Source: Pseudomonas guariconensis (GTDB lineage Bacteria; Pseudomonadota; Gammaproteobacteria; Pseudomonadales; Pseudomonadaceae). Taken from it: a DNA stretch of 64,000 nucleotides. The stretch covers positions 170,965-234,964 of the forward strand of contig NZ_FMYX01000008.1 in assembly GCF_900102675.1 (NCBI RefSeq). The letters run 5' to 3'. The translations under genes and the position numbers were made by a program. This document shows positions 37,557-46,252 of this stretch, piece after piece (within the stretch, counting starts at the first letter, position 1; the number at the start of each line of letters is the position of its first letter). The notes beneath the pieces were generated by a model. It saw nothing but the letters and a program-made list of their open reading frames with translations, did no database searches and was not told where the DNA came from.

Positions 37557-38678
37557 ATGGCAGTCAAGGTCCTGGTGGTGGATGATTCCGGTTTCTTCCG
37601 CCGCCGCGTCTCGGAAATTCTCTCGGCCGACCCGACTATCCAGGTCGTGGGTACCGCGACAAATGGCAAGGAAGCGATCGACCAGGCAATCGCCCTCAAG
37701 CCGGATGTCATCACCATGGACTATGAAATGCCCATGATGGATGGCATCACGGCAGTGCGGCACATCATGCAGCGCTGCCCGACGCCGGTATTGATGTTCT
37801 CCTCGCTGACCCACGAAGGCGCCCGGGTCACCCTCGACGCCCTGGATGCCGGCGCGGTGGACTACCTGCCGAAGAACTTCGAGGACATCTCGCGCAACCC
37901 GGACAAAGTCCGGCAGTTGCTGTGCGAGAAGGTCCACACCATTTCGCGCAGCAACCGCCGGTTCGGCGGTTTCGCGACGGCGAGCCCGGCGCCTGCGCCT
38001 GCCAGCCATGCACCGACCAGCAGCTTCGCAAGCCCTTCGACGGCTCGCGTTTCGACCCCGGCTGCGTCTGTGGCCCGTCCGGCGTCCAGCAGCCATTCGC
38101 CAGCACCCAAGCGCAAGCCCTACAAGTTGGTCGCCATTGGCACGTCCACCGGCGGCCCGGTGGCGCTGCAGCGGGTGCTGACGCAACTGCCGGCCAGCTT
38201 CCCGGCGCCGATCGTGCTGATCCAGCACATGCCGGCGGCCTTCACCAAGGCCTTTGCCGAGCGCCTGGACAAACTGTGCAAGATCAGTGTCAAGGAAGCC
38301 GAGGATGGCGACATGCTGCGCCCGGGGTTGGCCCTGCTGGCCCCTGGCGGCAAGCAGATGATGATCGACGGCCGTGGCGCGGTGAAGATCCTGCCGGGCG
38401 ATGAGCGCCTGAACTACAAGCCCTGCGTGGATATCACGTTCGGCTCGGCGGCCAAGTCCTATGGAGACAAGGTCCTGTCTGTGGTTCTCACCGGCATGGG
38501 CGCTGACGGTCGCGAAGGGGCCCGCCTGCTCAAGCAGGGCGGCAGCACCGTCTGGGCCCAGGATGAGGCCAGCTGCGTGATCTATGGCATGCCGATGGCC
38601 ATCGTCAAGGCCAACCTGGCCGATGCAGTTTACAGCCTGGACGAGATCGGCAAGCATCTGGTCGAGGCGTGCGTCTGA
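37557..38678 (+). CDS. cheB: Chemotaxis methylesterase/glutaminase CheB
   Basis: 373 residues: a receiver domain (phosphoacceptor Asp55 in [13 protein letters not shown]), a variable Ser/Ala/Pro-rich linker (about 140-190) and the methylesterase domain with the catalytic serine (GTSTGGP), histidine (LIQHMPA) and aspartate (LTGMGADG). It removes methyl groups from chemoreceptors. The ATG at 37557 follows a GGAG and is 45 bases after cheA. The stop shares one base with the motC start. Confidence 0.96.
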   Translation: MAVKVLVVDDSGFFRRRVSEILSADPTIQVVGTATNGKEAIDQAIALKPDVITMDYEMPMMDGITAVRHIMQRCPTPVLMFSSLTHEGARVTLDALDAGAVDYLPKNFEDISRNPDKVRQLLCEKVHTISRSNRRFGGFATASPAPAPASHAPTSSFASPSTARVSTPAASVARPASSSHSPAPKRKPYKLVAIGTSTGGPVALQRVLTQLPASFPAPIVLIQHMPAAFTKAFAERLDKLCKISVKEAEDGDMLRPGLALLAPGGKQMMIDGRGAVKILPGDERLNYKPCVDITFGSAAKSYGDKVLSVVLTGMGADGREGARLLKQGGSTVWAQDEASCVIYGMPMAIVKANLADAVYSLDEIGKHLVEACV

Positions 38679-39418
38679 TGGATGTCCTGAGCCTGATTGG
38701 CCTGATCCTCGCGTTCGTCGCCATCGTCGGCGGCAACTTCCTGGAAGGCGGCCATGTCGGTGCCTTGCTCAACGGCCCGGCGGCGTTGATCGTGCTGGGC
38801 GGTACCCTGGCGGCGGCGCTGCTGCAGTCGCCGCTGTCGGCCTTCAAGCGGGCATTGCAGATCCTGCGCTGGATTTTCTTCCCGCCGCGCGTTGACCTGC
38901 CCGGCGGTATCGATCGGGTCGTCAACTGGAGCCTGACCGCGCGCAAGGAAGGCCTGCTGGGTCTTGAAGGGGTGGCGGACGCCGAACCCGACCCGTATGC
39001 GCGCAAGGGCCTGCAACTGCTGGTGGACGGCGCGGAGCCCGAGTCGATCCGCAGCATCCTCGAGGTCGACTTCCTGACCCAGGAGAGTCGCGACATCCAA
39101 GCGGCCAAGGTGTTCGAAAGCATGGGCGGCTATGCGCCGACCATCGGCATCATCGGCGCGGTCATGGGCTTGATCCATGTGATGGGCAATCTGGCCGACC
39201 CATCTCAGCTGGGCAATGGCATTGCGGTGGCTTTCGTCGCCACCATCTATGGCGTGGCCAGCGCCAACCTGATCCTGCTGCCGATCGCCAACAAGCTCAA
39301 GGCCATCGCGCTGCGCCAGTCGCGCTACCGCGAAATGCTGCTCGAAGGCCTGCTGTCGATCGCAGAAGGGGAGAACCCACGCTCGATCGAGCTGAAGCTG
39401 CAAGGCTTCATGGAGTAA
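38678..39418 (+). CDS. motC: Flagellar stator protein MotC (MotA family)
   Basis: 246 residues with four membrane helices (two near residues 3-50, two near 145-200) and a cytoplasmic loop with charged residues that push on FliG. It belongs to the MotC branch, one of the two stator sets in Pseudomonas, and sits in the chemotaxis operon with motD. MotCD is the proton stator that supports swarming and high-load turning in P. aeruginosa. Confidence 0.94.
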   Translation: MDVLSLIGLILAFVAIVGGNFLEGGHVGALLNGPAALIVLGGTLAAALLQSPLSAFKRALQILRWIFFPPRVDLPGGIDRVVNWSLTARKEGLLGLEGVADAEPDPYARKGLQLLVDGAEPESIRSILEVDFLTQESRDIQAAKVFESMGGYAPTIGIIGAVMGLIHVMGNLADPSQLGNGIAVAFVATIYGVASANLILLPIANKLKAIALRQSRYREMLLEGLLSIAEGENPRSIELKLQGFME

Positions 39419-39421
39419 GCC

Positions 39422-40279
39422 ATGGCCCGCCGTCGTCACACCGAGGAACACGAAAACCACGAACGCTGGCTGGTGTCGTACGCCGACTTCATCACCTTGC
39501 TGTTCGCCTTCTTCGTGGTCATGTATTCGATCTCCTCGATCAACGAGGGCAAGTACAAGGTCATCTCCCAGGCTCTGCTCGGCGTATTCAACGACCCTGA
39601 GCGCAGCATGAAGCCCATCCCGATCGGCGATGAGCGCCCGCTCAGCGTCAAACCCGCCGAGCCGCTGATCAAGGACAGCGAGCAAACCGACGCAGGCCTT
39701 GCCCAGAGCAATGCCGACCCGTTGAAGACCATTAGCGATGACGTGCGCGACGCCTTTGGCGACCTGATCAAATCCGACCAAATGACCGTGCGCGGCAACG
39801 AACTGTGGGTCGAGATCGAGCTCAACTCATCGCTGCTGTTCGGCAGCGGTGACGCCATGCCCAGCGACACAGCGTTCTCGATCATCGAGAAGGTGGCCAA
39901 CATCCTCAAGCCTTACGCCAACCCGGTGCACGTCGAAGGGTTCACTGACAACCTGCCGATCCGTACCGCTCAATACCCGACCAATTGGGAGCTGTCCTCT
40001 GCCCGAGCGGCGAGCATCGTCCGCCTGCTGGCGATGAACGGTGTGAACCCGGCGCGCATGGCCTCGGTGGGGTATGGCGAGTACCAGCCGGTGGCCAGCA
40101 ACGAGACGGCCGAAGGGCGGGCGCGTAACCGTCGAGTGGTGCTGGTGATTTCCCGCAACCTGGAAGTACGCCGCAGCCTGACCGGGTCCGGTAGCGCCAA
40201 TGCCACGCCGGACGCGGCCTTGCGGCGGGCTGGCACACAAACTGCACCGACAACGCCTGCACCGGCGGTTGGGGGCTGA
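39422..40279 (+). CDS. motD: Flagellar stator protein MotD (MotB family)
   Basis: 285 residues: one membrane helix (about 18-40) with the proton-carrying Asp22 in SYADFITLLFAFFVVMYS, a plug/linker region, and a C-terminal OmpA-like peptidoglycan-binding domain (about 135-255, NWELSSARAASIVRLLAMNG) followed by a Pro/Ala-rich tail. It anchors MotC to the cell wall. It lies 3 bases after motC. Confidence 0.95.
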   Translation: MARRRHTEEHENHERWLVSYADFITLLFAFFVVMYSISSINEGKYKVISQALLGVFNDPERSMKPIPIGDERPLSVKPAEPLIKDSEQTDAGLAQSNADPLKTISDDVRDAFGDLIKSDQMTVRGNELWVEIELNSSLLFGSGDAMPSDTAFSIIEKVANILKPYANPVHVEGFTDNLPIRTAQYPTNWELSSARAASIVRLLAMNGVNPARMASVGYGEYQPVASNETAEGRARNRRVVLVISRNLEVRRSLTGSGSANATPDAALRRAGTQTAPTTPAPAVGG

Positions 40280-40356
40280 GCCCGTCAATTGTCCGTCACT
40301 GAATTCAAACCGTTCCCGGCAGGGCAGGCGGCCATTGCGGGGGGAAGCAACGCACG

Positions 40357-41145
40357 ATGAGAGTCTGGGCAGTAGCCAATCAAAAAGGTGGCGTCGGCAA
40401 GACCACCACCACCATCGCCTTGGCCGGGTTGCTGGCCGAAGCGGGCAAGCGCGTGGTCGTCGTCGACCTCGACCCGCACGGCTCGATGACCAGCTACTTC
40501 GGGCACAACCCTGATGCCCTGGAGCACAGCTGCTACGACCTGTTCCTGCACAAGGGCACGGTGCCCGAGGGCTTGCCAGGACAACTGTTGCTGCCCACCA
40601 GCGACGAGCGTATCTCGCTGCTGCCTTCGAGCACCGCATTGGCCGTGCTCGAACGCCAGTCGCCGGGGCAGAGTGGCTTGGGCCTGGTGATCGCCAAGAG
40701 TCTGGCGCAGCTGTGGCAGGATTTCGACTTCGCCCTGATCGACAGCCCTCCGCTTTTGGGGGTGCTGATGGTCAATGCCCTGGCTGCCAGCCAGCAGTTG
40801 GTGATCCCGGTGCAAACCGAGTTTCTCGCGGTCAAGGGCCTGGAGCGCATGGTCGGGACATTGGCCATGGTCAACCGCTCGCGGCGCCAGGCGCTGCCCT
40901 ACCAGATCGTGCCGACCTTGTTCGACCGTCGCACCCAGGCGTCTCTTGGCACGCTCAAGGTCTTGCGTGACAGCTATGGTGAGCAGGTCTGGCAAGGCTA
41001 CATCCCGGTCGACACGCGCCTGCGCGATGCCAGCCGGGCGGGGGTCACACCTTCGCAGTTCGATGGCAAGAGCCGGGGGCTGATCGCCTACCGGGCACTG
41101 CTCAAGCATCTGTTGACCTACAAACCCGCATTGCAGGTGGCCTGA
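40357..41145 (+). CDS. parC: ParA-like ATPase ParC, polar placement of chemotaxis arrays
   Basis: 262 residues with the ParA P-loop QKGGVGKTT (Lys10, Lys15) and switch motif VVDLDPHGSM. In Vibrio and Pseudomonas this ParA member, encoded next to ParP and CheW, brings chemoreceptor arrays to the pole. The stop shares one base with the parP start, which supports the pair. Confidence 0.92.
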   Translation: MRVWAVANQKGGVGKTTTTIALAGLLAEAGKRVVVVDLDPHGSMTSYFGHNPDALEHSCYDLFLHKGTVPEGLPGQLLLPTSDERISLLPSSTALAVLERQSPGQSGLGLVIAKSLAQLWQDFDFALIDSPPLLGVLMVNALAASQQLVIPVQTEFLAVKGLERMVGTLAMVNRSRRQALPYQIVPTLFDRRTQASLGTLKVLRDSYGEQVWQGYIPVDTRLRDASRAGVTPSQFDGKSRGLIAYRALLKHLLTYKPALQVA

Positions 41146-42023
41146 TGAACCCAGCACGGCAGACCACCACCAAGCCGCAATTGGCCTTGCAGTCCTACCT
41201 CGATGGCCTGTTGCAGGACGCCACCGAGGAGCTCGATGCGCCCCAAGCGCCGGCTGAAGAGGCGATCGTCGATGAATTCGCCGCCGCGGTGCGTGAGGAG
41301 CAAGCCAGGGACGCTGAGCGTCAGGCCGCCCCAGCAGCAGTTGTTGCGCGACCCTTCGCCGAGCCCAGTGCAGTGGCCGTGTTGCCAACGGTCCTGAAAC
41401 CGGTCGAGGTGACGCCGGAGCCTGCGGCCGTCAACGTCGAACCCGAAACTCCAGCAGTCGAGGCCCAGGCAATCGAGCCGGTGGCGCCACTGGTGGATGT
41501 CTACCTGCCGGCCGCCAATCCTCCTGTGCCACCGGCGACGGTGGACGGTCGCCCGGCCTGGGCGGCAGAGCCCTTCGAGTGCTTGCTGTTCGATGTCGCA
41601 GGGCTGACCCTGGCGGTGCCGCTGGTCTGCCTGGGCTCGATCTACAGCCTGGCGGGTCAGGAGTTGACGCCGCTGTTCGGCCAGCCTGACTGGTTCCTGG
41701 GCATCCTTACGTGCCAGGCGGGCAATCTCAAGGTCCTGGATACCGCGCGCTGGGTCATGCCCGACCGCTATCGCGACGATTTCCGCCAGGGCCTGCAGTA
41801 CGTGATTTCCGTCCAGGGCTATGAATGGGGGCTGGCCGTGCATCAGGTCAGCCGCTCCCTGCGCCTGGACCCGGCCGAGATCAAGTGGCGCAGCCAGCGT
41901 GGCCAGCGGCCCTGGCTGGCCGGCACCGTGATCGAACACATGTGCGCCTTGCTCGATGTCGCTGAACTGGCCGAGCTGATCGCCAGCGGCGCCGTCAAGC
42001 AAATGCATGCCAAACACCAATGA
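41145..42023 (+). CDS. parP: ParP, CheW-domain partner of ParC
   Basis: 292 residues: a disordered Ala/Pro/Glu-rich N-terminal half (about 1-140) and a C-terminal CheW/AIF domain (about 145-285, FDVAGLTLAVPLVCLGSIYS). In Vibrio ParP binds CheA and ParC and holds the signalling array at the pole; its AIF domain is homologous to the one seen here. Confidence 0.9.
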   Translation: MNPARQTTTKPQLALQSYLDGLLQDATEELDAPQAPAEEAIVDEFAAAVREEQARDAERQAAPAAVVARPFAEPSAVAVLPTVLKPVEVTPEPAAVNVEPETPAVEAQAIEPVAPLVDVYLPAANPPVPPATVDGRPAWAAEPFECLLFDVAGLTLAVPLVCLGSIYSLAGQELTPLFGQPDWFLGILTCQAGNLKVLDTARWVMPDRYRDDFRQGLQYVISVQGYEWGLAVHQVSRSLRLDPAEIKWRSQRGQRPWLAGTVIEHMCALLDVAELAELIASGAVKQMHAKHQ

Positions 42024-42090
42024 CTGAAGGCCACAACTGCCGTGGCCATAGCGAGCACACCGCCAATGGCGGATTTTGAGGGGTAGGGGA

Positions 42091-42570
42091 ATGAAAAAGT
42101 CGTCTGCACAAGGTTCCGAAGATCCGATCCTGCAATGGGTAACCTTCCGCCTGGACAATGAGTCCTATGGCATCAACGTCATGCAGGTGCAGGAAGTCCT
42201 GCGCTATACCGAGATCGCTCCGGTGCCTGGTGCGCCGAGCTACGTGCTGGGCATCATCAACCTGCGCGGCAACGTGGTCACGGTGATCGACACCCGTCAG
42301 CGTTTCGGTCTGATGCCGACCGAAGTCACTGACAACACCCGCATCGTCATCATCGAGGCGGACAAGCAAGTGGTGGGCATCTTGGTCGACAGCGTGGCCG
42401 AAGTGGTCTACCTGCGTCAGTCCGAGATCGAGACCGCGCCGAATGTCGGCAACGAAGAGTCGGCCAAGTTCATCCAGGGCGTGTGCAACAAGAACGGCGA
42501 GCTGCTGATTCTGGTCGAGCTGGACAAAATGATGACCGAGGAAGAGTGGTCCGAGCTGGAGAACATCTGA
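42091..42570 (+). CDS. cheW: Chemotaxis coupling protein CheW
   Basis: 159 residues forming one CheW domain (VTFRLDNESYGINVMQVQEV and VLGIINLRGNVVTVIDTRQR). It couples receptors to CheA. The ATG at 42091 is preceded by the Shine-Dalgarno GGGGTAGGGG; a TTG five codons upstream is less likely. Confidence 0.96.
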   Translation: MKKSSAQGSEDPILQWVTFRLDNESYGINVMQVQEVLRYTEIAPVPGAPSYVLGIINLRGNVVTVIDTRQRFGLMPTEVTDNTRIVIIEADKQVVGILVDSVAEVVYLRQSEIETAPNVGNEESAKFIQGVCNKNGELLILVELDKMMTEEEWSELENI

Positions 42571-42571
42571 G

Positions 42572-42967
42572 TTGATTTTCGAGGCTGCTGTCGTTTTCCT
42601 GGCGCTGCTCTGGGCCCTGAGCCTGTGGTTCTTCCTCAACTACAGCAAGCGCCAGCGTGAGCTGGCGGCCCAGCAGGCCCAGGGCGATGCGCTGCGAGAC
42701 CAGCGCATCAAGGACCTGGCCAAGCGTCTGGATGACTACCAGAACGGCACGGTGCGCATGGGCGAGGCGATCCATGAATTGCGCGCAGTGCTCGCGCCGT
42801 TGCCGGATAAACTCCAGCAACTGGAGCAGCGCGACCCCAACAGCGTGACGTTCACCCAGGCGGCCAAGCTGGTGGGCATGGGGGCCAGCATCGATGAGCT
42901 GACCCGCACCTGTGGCCTGACCCAAGCCGAGGCGGAGCTGATGAGCAAGCTGCACCGCGGCGAATGA
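42572..42967 (+). CDS. DUF2802 family protein, single-pass membrane protein
   Basis: 131 residues from a TTG start one base after the cheW stop. It has an N-terminal membrane helix (about 2-22), then a long coiled coil with charged heptads (about 25-85), then a conserved C-terminal segment (AAKLVGMGASIDELTRTCGL and TQAEAELMSKLHR) that looks like a small helix-turn-helix. Members of this family sit after cheW in pseudomonads; the function is not known. It ends 16 bases before the convergent toxin gene. Confidence 0.8.
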   Translation: MIFEAAVVFLALLWALSLWFFLNYSKRQRELAAQQAQGDALRDQRIKDLAKRLDDYQNGTVRMGEAIHELRAVLAPLPDKLQQLEQRDPNSVTFTQAAKLVGMGASIDELTRTCGLTQAEAELMSKLHRGE

Positions 42968-42983
42968 CGGGTCGCCTCGCGCT

Positions 42984-45725
42984 TCAGTCCCGCGCCCAGG
43001 ATTTGTAGCTGCCGACCCGGGCAATTCGATTGAGCGGCAGCAGCGTGCGAAGTGCCTGCCGGTAGGCGTCCAGGTCGATGAAAGTGTCCGAATCCACGGG
43101 CATGCCATGCAGGTGCATGACTTGGCGCAGGGTGCGCAGCGCGGGTAGGCGCTGGTCGACCACCTCGGTGAGCAGCGCCGGCCCCGTGAGGTAACTGAGG
43201 CGCTCGGCATAGCGGTAGAAGCCGGCCGGGTCCTCGGCCAGGCTGGGCTTGCGGTCGTAGAAGTCCGGTTCGGCCAGGTAACGGGCACGCATTTCCTCGG
43301 AGATCGCCAGCAAGGTCGGATTGCCCGCGTGGCTGCCGATCAGGCTGTTGGCGTACAGGCAGTACATGCTCATCTTCTCATTGGCCATTGGCGGCGCGAG
43401 CAGCAGGCTTTCTCCTGTGGCCAGCAACTCCACCTGGTCGATCGACTCCCCAGGCTTGCCGTTGAGGGTGCGCGGTTCACCGGGCGCCAACAGATAATCG
43501 TCCACGTCCATGTACAAGCCACCTTCCTGGTACAGCAACCAAAAGCGCAGGACGTCGCAGGCCGAGGCATAGTGGCGGGCCACGCCGGCGTTGCCGCCAA
43601 TGGCCGCCTGGTACTGGGCGTAGTAGTTGCCCTGGCTGAACGTGTGGAAAAACGGCTGCTCTTCGAGGGGGACGACCTCAAGCCCTGGCGCGTGCTCGGC
43701 GAGCTGGCGCAGGTTCTGGGCATAGGCTGCGGGTGTCGCCTTCGACAGGTACAAGCGCAGTGTGTATCGGCTGTCGCGAAGACGGGCGGCGTTGCTCGCG
43801 AGGTTGGTCAACAGCATGGGCTCGATGACCTTGTCGCCTAGCCAGATGCACGAGACCTTCGCTGGTATAGGGCTGGCGCCGGCTCCAGGCCCCGATGGCA
43901 GCTCGACCGGCAGCGGCAGGTCGACACCAAGGGCGCGCAGGGTGGCGGTGCGCGTGGCGTTGCTGACTTCCCGCCCGGGGGCGACAGGCACCAGGTCCGT
44001 GCTGCCGGTGCGGGCGACATAGCGGACCGGATCGACCTCGTTGAGGCTGTCGAGCTTGACGAAGGCATCGTGCTTCATGTCATAGATCATCTGCGTGCGA
44101 TGGCCGTCGATGCGTGCGCTCAACTGGTCTGGGCTGCTGCTGTAACGGGGTGTCCTGGTGACCGCTTCGATGATCGCCGGGTCGCCGTCGGGCAAGGCAG
44201 GGATCGGCGCGGGAATGTGAAAGTACGGCCCCACGTCCGTCTGCGGCAGGTGCGGTGGTTCGATCGGGCTCAGCGCGTAACCCCATCGCTCATTGATCCA
44301 GCTGGGGGTAACGAAGCCTTCACTTTTCACGCGAAACAGCTTCGCACCCCGGCTCAGCGCTTGCGAGGCCAGCGGCAATGCGTTGAACAGGCCATAGGTG
44401 AGGGTCTGCACGCCACTGGCCTGTTGCTCCTGGGTTCGGCCGTGGATGATCTGGTCAAGGCCCAGACCGAACTGGGCGACACCCCCCACGGCCAGCATTG
44501 GGGCAAGGCCTGGCATCACGAAGGTCAGCGGGGCCAGCAGGTTCATGGCGCAGGTCAGGTAGTCGCGCCAACGGGCTTTGCTCACCTCGTTATCGCTGGT
44601 GATGATGAAATCGGCATCGGCGTAGCTGCGTTGGCGCTGCTGTTCGCTGAGCGCGGTGAACAGGTCACCGGTGATGACGGGGCTGTAGTGGTCCGGGCGA
44701 TAGTTGACGTATTCGCGCGGGGCCCAGTAGCCGCTGCGGGTGAAGCCGGCGCGTTGCGTCGAGAGGCGATACATCGAGGGGTAGGCGCCGAGGCCGGCGA
44801 GTGCGGTATCCAGGCCACTGAAACTGAGCCCATCCGGTGTGTCCTGGAGCGCGAAGAACTGCCTGAGCGCCTGGCGTTTGGCTGCGTCCTTGCACTGATC
44901 GGCGAACCAATCCTGCATCAGGCCTTCGCTGGCGAACTCGAGCAGGGGCGCGCTGTTGCCTGGCATGTAGAGCAGGGTGAGGCCGCTGCGTGTATCACGA
45001 ATGCATGGCAAGTGGCTCGCCACGTAGCCATAGACGTTCAGCAATCGCACCTGGGTCGAGTCTTTGGCGCACGCCAGCCCTGCCGCCTGCCAGGCCAGTT
45101 GACGCGCAGCGTCCGACAGGCTGCCTTCGGCCGCCTGTTTGTTGCAGGCGGCGATGAAGGCGATTTTCGCCGAGGTCCGGTGGCCTTCCAGGTGCGCGGA
45201 CCAGTACCTGTCCAGCATCGCCCGGTAGCTGGCGTGGAAGTCCAGCGCCCAGATAAAACGTTCGAACGCCTCGGCTGGCAGCTGGATATGGGTGTCGCGG
45301 GAGTATTTCTGTGGCGTGGTCTGGCGAAACAGGCCGTTGTAGATGCCGTAGCCTGGGCCATTGGCAAGGGCGGAAGGCGGGTCCAGGTGATCGACGAGGG
45401 TGATGCGCTTGTCATCGGGGAAGGCGCCGGCCCATGGCGCGCCAAGGGCGGCGCCGATCAGGTCGTTCGCCGACTCGCCTTGCCAGTTCGACAGCACGGC
45501 CTGGGTGAGGGTCATTTTCTGGGTGACGACAGCGACCCGACCGATGCCCGGTCGCCATTGATGATGAAGCACCACCACATCGCAGCGATCGGGGTTCACA
45601 TCCAGCCCGCGATCGCCAGCCCATTGGCGGATGGCTTGGGCTGCGGCGCGGTCGGGGCGCGGAACGTTGGCCAGGTGATCGCGCACAAATTGCACGCCGG
45701 CATCGTTTACATAAGAAGGGGTCAT
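42984..45725 (-). CDS. Large toxin: dermonecrotic-toxin-like (DUF6543-type) N-terminus with C-terminal TcdA/TcdB-type glycosyltransferase
   Basis: 913 residues. The N-terminal half (about 1-390) has the pattern of Pseudomonas DUF6543 dermonecrotic-like toxins (for example FHASYRAMLDRYWSAHLEGH and later AAEGSLSDAARQLAWQAAG). A hydrophobic segment follows (about 392-440, LLAPLTFVMPGLAPMLAVGG), a possible membrane-insertion region. The C-terminal 620-913 is a GT-A glycosyltransferase: Trp628 in CIWLGDK, Asp724 and Arg727 in CDVLRFW, and the metal-binding DVD at 740-742 in GGLYMDVDDYLL. The spacing Asp-Arg-DxD (0, +3, +16, +18) equals that of Asp270, Arg273, Asp286 and Asp288 in C. difficile TcdB. 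No signal peptide is seen. The ATG at 45725 is chosen because the longer frame lies in non-coding-like sequence. It lies opposite to the chemotaxis genes and is probably an acquired anti-eukaryote effector; target and secretion route are unknown. Confidence 0.82.
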   Translation of the reverse strand: MTPSYVNDAGVQFVRDHLANVPRPDRAAAQAIRQWAGDRGLDVNPDRCDVVVLHHQWRPGIGRVAVVTQKMTLTQAVLSNWQGESANDLIGAALGAPWAGAFPDDKRITLVDHLDPPSALANGPGYGIYNGLFRQTTPQKYSRDTHIQLPAEAFERFIWALDFHASYRAMLDRYWSAHLEGHRTSAKIAFIAACNKQAAEGSLSDAARQLAWQAAGLACAKDSTQVRLLNVYGYVASHLPCIRDTRSGLTLLYMPGNSAPLLEFASEGLMQDWFADQCKDAAKRQALRQFFALQDTPDGLSFSGLDTALAGLGAYPSMYRLSTQRAGFTRSGYWAPREYVNYRPDHYSPVITGDLFTALSEQQRQRSYADADFIITSDNEVSKARWRDYLTCAMNLLAPLTFVMPGLAPMLAVGGVAQFGLGLDQIIHGRTQEQQASGVQTLTYGLFNALPLASQALSRGAKLFRVKSEGFVTPSWINERWGYALSPIEPPHLPQTDVGPYFHIPAPIPALPDGDPAIIEAVTRTPRYSSSPDQLSARIDGHRTQMIYDMKHDAFVKLDSLNEVDPVRYVARTGSTDLVPVAPGREVSNATRTATLRALGVDLPLPVELPSGPGAGASPIPAKVSCIWLGDKVIEPMLLTNLASNAARLRDSRYTLRLYLSKATPAAYAQNLRQLAEHAPGLEVVPLEEQPFFHTFSQGNYYAQYQAAIGGNAGVARHYASACDVLRFWLLYQEGGLYMDVDDYLLAPGEPRTLNGKPGESIDQVELLATGESLLLAPPMANEKMSMYCLYANSLIGSHAGNPTLLAISEEMRARYLAEPDFYDRKPSLAEDPAGFYRYAERLSYLTGPALLTEVVDQRLPALRTLRQVMHLHGMPVDSDTFIDLDAYRQALRTLLPLNRIARVGSYKSWARD

Positions 45726-45799
45726 CGTAATGCTCGCGTGGTTAGTCGAGGGTGCACGATGGCGTGGATGCGGGGGCCGGAGGGGGTAGTTAAATAGCG

Positions 45800-45833
45800 C
45801 CTGTTCGCCAAGGCGCATCGCTTGGCAAACAGG
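45800..45833. repeat. Inverted repeat upstream of the toxin
   Basis: CCTGTTCGCCAAG (45800-45812) and CTTGGCAAACAGG (45821-45833) pair with one mismatch around an 8-base loop. No T-run follows on either strand. It could be a regulator site or an RNA hairpin in the toxin leader. Confidence 0.6.
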
Positions 45834-46073
45834 CCAGGCGCGGGGGAGTTCCTTCAAGGCCCGCGAGATGATTCGACACGTTGAAGGCCATGCACTGCCG
45901 GGGCGCGAGGTTGCGGTAGCGTCGCGCCTCGTCGAACCCTCACATCTGCCGTGCATCGTTGCTGTTGCAGTTCGTCATCTCGACGTTTTGCGTGCCGACG
46001 GCACTAATGCACTGGCCTTCGCCAAGCGCCGATTGCAGCAGCACCGGAATCTCCCGATTCAGGCTCGATTCGA

Positions 46074-46084
46074 GGGGGGGGGGG
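46074..46084. repeat. Homopolymer tract of 11 G
   Basis: Eleven consecutive G on the + strand (C on the minus strand) lie about 350 bases before the toxin start. A change to 12 or 9 would join the two minus-strand open frames described for this region. Tracts of this length are unstable in replication and also prone to sequencing error. Confidence 0.9.
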
Positions 46085-46252
46085 CGAGTTCGGCCTCATA
46101 GGCGACCAGCAGGGTGCCGGCGTTGCTGGTTTGGGGGGCTGCGTTGCGGGCCGGGATGACGGCCTCTGCCGATCTGCCAGATGAGTTACCCAGGACTTGG
46201 TCGTTTTCTGAGGACGTGTCGGTGAATGTGACTGCGCCACGCAGTGTGTGGC

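Larger units (their letters stand above)
45726..46252. other. Region upstream of the toxin with degraded-looking open frames and an 11-G tract
   Basis: 527 bases without an assignable gene. On the minus strand one frame is open from 46262 to 46059 (reading for example AVTFTDTSSENDQVLGN) without any start codon, and another from 46074 to 45940 (reading NREIPVLLQSALGEG), then after a single TGA on to 45790. The two halves are in different frames at the G tract. The composition looks coding-like, so this may be a decayed gene or a slippage-controlled one. The toxin promoter should also be here, but no clear -35/-10 pair is seen. Confidence 0.5.

Noticed and set aside
36144..38657. Very long minus-strand open frame (over 800 codons) across cheA and cheB
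   Set aside because: It is antisense to two certain genes, is rich in His, Gln and Arg as expected of a GC-rich shadow frame, and has no Shine-Dalgarno or family motif.
44070..45797. Plus-strand open frame of 575 codons opposite the toxin
   Set aside because: The minus-strand frame has catalytic motifs with exact family spacing; the plus-strand frame has none and runs off into the upstream gap.
45726..45956. In-frame N-terminal extension of the toxin to 45956
   Set aside because: The added 77 residues are Arg/Ser/Pro-rich, unlike the rest, and cross the hairpin region; the ATG at 45725 begins sequence with the family's normal character.
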